From Desulfobacterales bacterium (GTDB taxonomy: Bacteria > Desulfobacterota > Desulfobacteria > Desulfobacterales > Desulfobacteraceae): a DNA stretch of 5,561 nt. Positions 4,030-5,561 of this stretch are shown here, in pieces. The stretch spans positions 1 through 5,561 of the forward strand of contig JAKSBB010000155.1 of the NCBI GenBank assembly GCA_022361315.1, in the 5' to 3' direction. The position numbers and the translations under genes are program-made. The notes beneath the pieces are model-generated. The model searched no databases. It was not told the DNA's origin and saw only the letters and a program-made list of their open reading frames with translations. The stretch's first letter is position 1; the number at the start of each line of letters is the position of its first letter.

Positions 4030-5561
4030 TTAGTTGGCCATCTCCCGTGTCAAGGGCAGCCGGATGATGAACTTTGCACCCCGGCCGGGGGCCGATTCCA
4101 CAGAGATACTTCCCTTGTGGTTCTCCGTTATGATGAAGTAGGAGACAGACAGGCCTAAGCCGGTGCCGACACCTCTGCCCTTGGTGGTGAAAAACGGTTC
4201 GAATATTTTACGCCGGGTTTCCTTATCCATTCCCGGGCCGTTGTCCTGGATATCAATCCTGGCCATTTGGTCCTCTTTTGTCAAAGAGATGATAAACCGG
4301 TGTTGGCTGTCTTTAAGGCTGCCGTTTGCAGCGGCCATGGCCTGGGCGCCGTTTCGCAATATATTGAAGAGCACCTGCTGGATCTTGCTGGCCTCACAGG
4401 GAATTTTCGGCAGATCCGGGTCAAATTCACGTACGACATCTATCTTTCGGAAATCGTAATCTTTTTTCAGGTTGTAATCGTTCTTGGCCAGGTTGACTGT
4501 GCGGTTGATCAGATCGGAAAGATCGTAGTGGGAGATCTGACCGTCGCCTTTTCTGGCAAAACTGAGCATGTTCTCGATAATTTTGGCGGCCCGTTTCCCG
4601 GATTCACCAATGGCGGTCAACATGTCATGGATCTCCCGTTTTTCCATATAGGTGTTAATGGCCGGGAGTGAGGTGCCACAGTTCTCCGCCACCGTGTTGT
4701 TCTGGGGCAGATCCGAAGACAGCCGGTTTTGGATCACCTGGCTGGATTGTATAATGGCCGATAGGGGGTTATTAATTTCATGGGCCATACCCGCAGCAAG
4801 GCCGCCCAGGGACAGCATTTTCTCCGACTGGATCATCATCTCTTCCATGCGGATTTGTTCGGTGACGTCATCCACCCGGATGACTGCACCTTCACACCTG
4901 TCCGGGATCAGGGGATACACCGTGATGTCCCAGTACCGGACCTGTCCGTTAACATAGGTCAGCACCTTTGAATCTTTCTGTATCCGGCACTCCATAATGG
5001 CTTTTTGGGCCTGTGCCATCCCCGGTGCGATCTGGGGAAATATGGACTCCAGTGGCTGCCCCTTTGCGGCGTCGGACGTGATACCGGTAATGAGTTCCGC
5101 CTCATGGTTCCAGTGAATGACCCGGCCTTCAAGGTCCATTCCCACCAGGGCCGAGGGCATGCCGTTGATGATGTTCTGCATGTGTATGCGGAGCCGTTGC
5201 AATTCCAGGGCAGAGGCTTTCCGTGCAGAAATATCAATAATAAACCCCTGGTAGTAGAGTATTTTATCCGCTTCTCCCCGGATGGCCCTGGCAGACACAA
5301 GGCACCAAATGGGTGTCCCGGATTTTGTTTTAAACCGGGTTTCAAAATCGCGCACCTCCCCCTGGTCCCGGATTTCTTTCAGGAACTGCTTTCGTTCACC
5401 GGGGTCGTAGTAAAAATCCCGGGCCAGATCGCCTATGCTTTCCACCATCGCCTCCCCGGACTCGTAGCCCATCATCCTTGCCAGGGATGGGCTGGCACTG
5501 ATCAGCCGTCCTTCGGGGGTGGTCTGGTAAATGCCCTCTACGGCATCCTGAAAGATGGCGC
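4030..5561 (-). CDS. PAS-domain sensor histidine kinase, 5' end missing
   Basis: C-terminal 509 residues of a two-component sensor kinase that autophosphorylates on His and passes phosphate to a regulator outside the window. The frame is open to the right edge and the 28 residues before the first Met (5475) continue a PAS fold (IFQDAVEGIYQTTPEGRLIS), so that Met is internal. Numbering from it: PAS/PAC to about 86 (RFKTKSGTPIWCLVSAR, YYQGFIIDIS), a second PAS about 97-210 (NGMPSALVGMDLEGRVIHWN), HisKA with phospho-acceptor H232 in GMAHEINNPLSAI, an enlarged loop about 251-282, second helix AAKIIENMLSFAR, then HATPase with N371/N375, DNGPGM (411-416), EPFFTTKGRG and GTGLGLS (437-443). All catalytic boxes are intact. 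No membrane segment or receiver is visible. The ligand cannot be inferred; a small molecule or redox signal sensed by PAS is possible. Confidence 0.95.
   Translation of the reverse strand, partial: AIFQDAVEGIYQTTPEGRLISASPSLARMMGYESGEAMVESIGDLARDFYYDPGERKQFLKEIRDQGEVRDFETRFKTKSGTPIWCLVSARAIRGEADKILYYQGFIIDISARKASALELQRLRIHMQNIINGMPSALVGMDLEGRVIHWNHEAELITGITSDAAKGQPLESIFPQIAPGMAQAQKAIMECRIQKDSKVLTYVNGQVRYWDITVYPLIPDRCEGAVIRVDDVTEQIRMEEMMIQSEKMLSLGGLAAGMAHEINNPLSAIIQSSQVIQNRLSSDLPQNNTVAENCGTSLPAINTYMEKREIHDMLTAIGESGKRAAKIIENMLSFARKGDGQISHYDLSDLINRTVNLAKNDYNLKKDYDFRKIDVVREFDPDLPKIPCEASKIQQVLFNILRNGAQAMAAANGSLKDSQHRFIISLTKEDQMARIDIQDNGPGMDKETRRKIFEPFFTTKGRGVGTGLGLSVSYFIITENHKGSISVESAPGRGAKFIIRLPLTREMAN

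Noticed and set aside
4163..4971. Several + strand frames opposite the PAS kinase
   Set aside because: They are antisense shadows of a gene with full kinase motifs and show no domains of their own.
5473..5475. ATG at 5475 (minus) as the start of the PAS kinase
   Set aside because: It falls inside a PAS domain whose preceding strand and helix are readable up to the right edge, so it is internal.
1..5561. CRISPR array, tRNA, rRNA, insertion sequence or phage attachment site
   Set aside because: No regularly spaced direct repeats, no tRNA or rRNA-like stretch, no transposase or integrase coding sequence were seen.

Overview
The window suggests a sulfate-reducing member of the Desulfobacterota, probably Desulfobacterales. 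This is an inference from gene content and protein style: a HATPase-receiver hybrid kinase, a REC-HD-GYP regulator, a PAS histidine kinase with an enlarged DHp loop, a stand-alone DUF697 protein and a long palindromic intergenic repeat. GC content is high in most genes (about 60% in sampled stretches) but falls to about 32-45% around 2400-2880. I cannot name a species.

Left part, + strand (2-2055): two signalling genes sit in one tight operon. The first, cut by the left edge, is a histidine kinase ATPase domain fused to a C-terminal CheY-like receiver. Two bases after its stop, behind a consensus Shine-Dalgarno sequence, starts a complete receiver-coiled coil-HD-GYP protein with every metal ligand of an active cyclic-di-GMP phosphodiesterase. 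The pair probably converts a signal sensed off-window into lower c-di-GMP.

Middle (2056-2376): a convergent intergenic region with a GC-rich perfect palindrome, a 99-bp inverted-repeat element with a nested hairpin, and on the minus strand the decayed 3' end of a RelE/ParE toxin gene.

Minus-strand cluster (3780 down to 2286): a DUF697 protein, a poly-gamma-glutamate-hydrolase-like protein, then a small TIGR02574/PF09720-type antitoxin whose partner toxin survives only as a degraded tail of about 31 codons. A perfect 12-bp palindrome overlaps the predicted antitoxin promoter and could be its operator.

Right part, minus strand (5561 to 4030): a PAS-PAS-HisKA-HATPase sensor kinase, cut by the right edge, followed by a likely intrinsic terminator (3940-3967) and a possible promoter for the DUF697 cluster. 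Nested inverted repeats enclose this stretch.

I see no wholly new multi-gene system. The most informative finds are the orphaned antitoxin with its toxin remnant, the structured repeat element, and the composition break inside the hydrolase-like gene.
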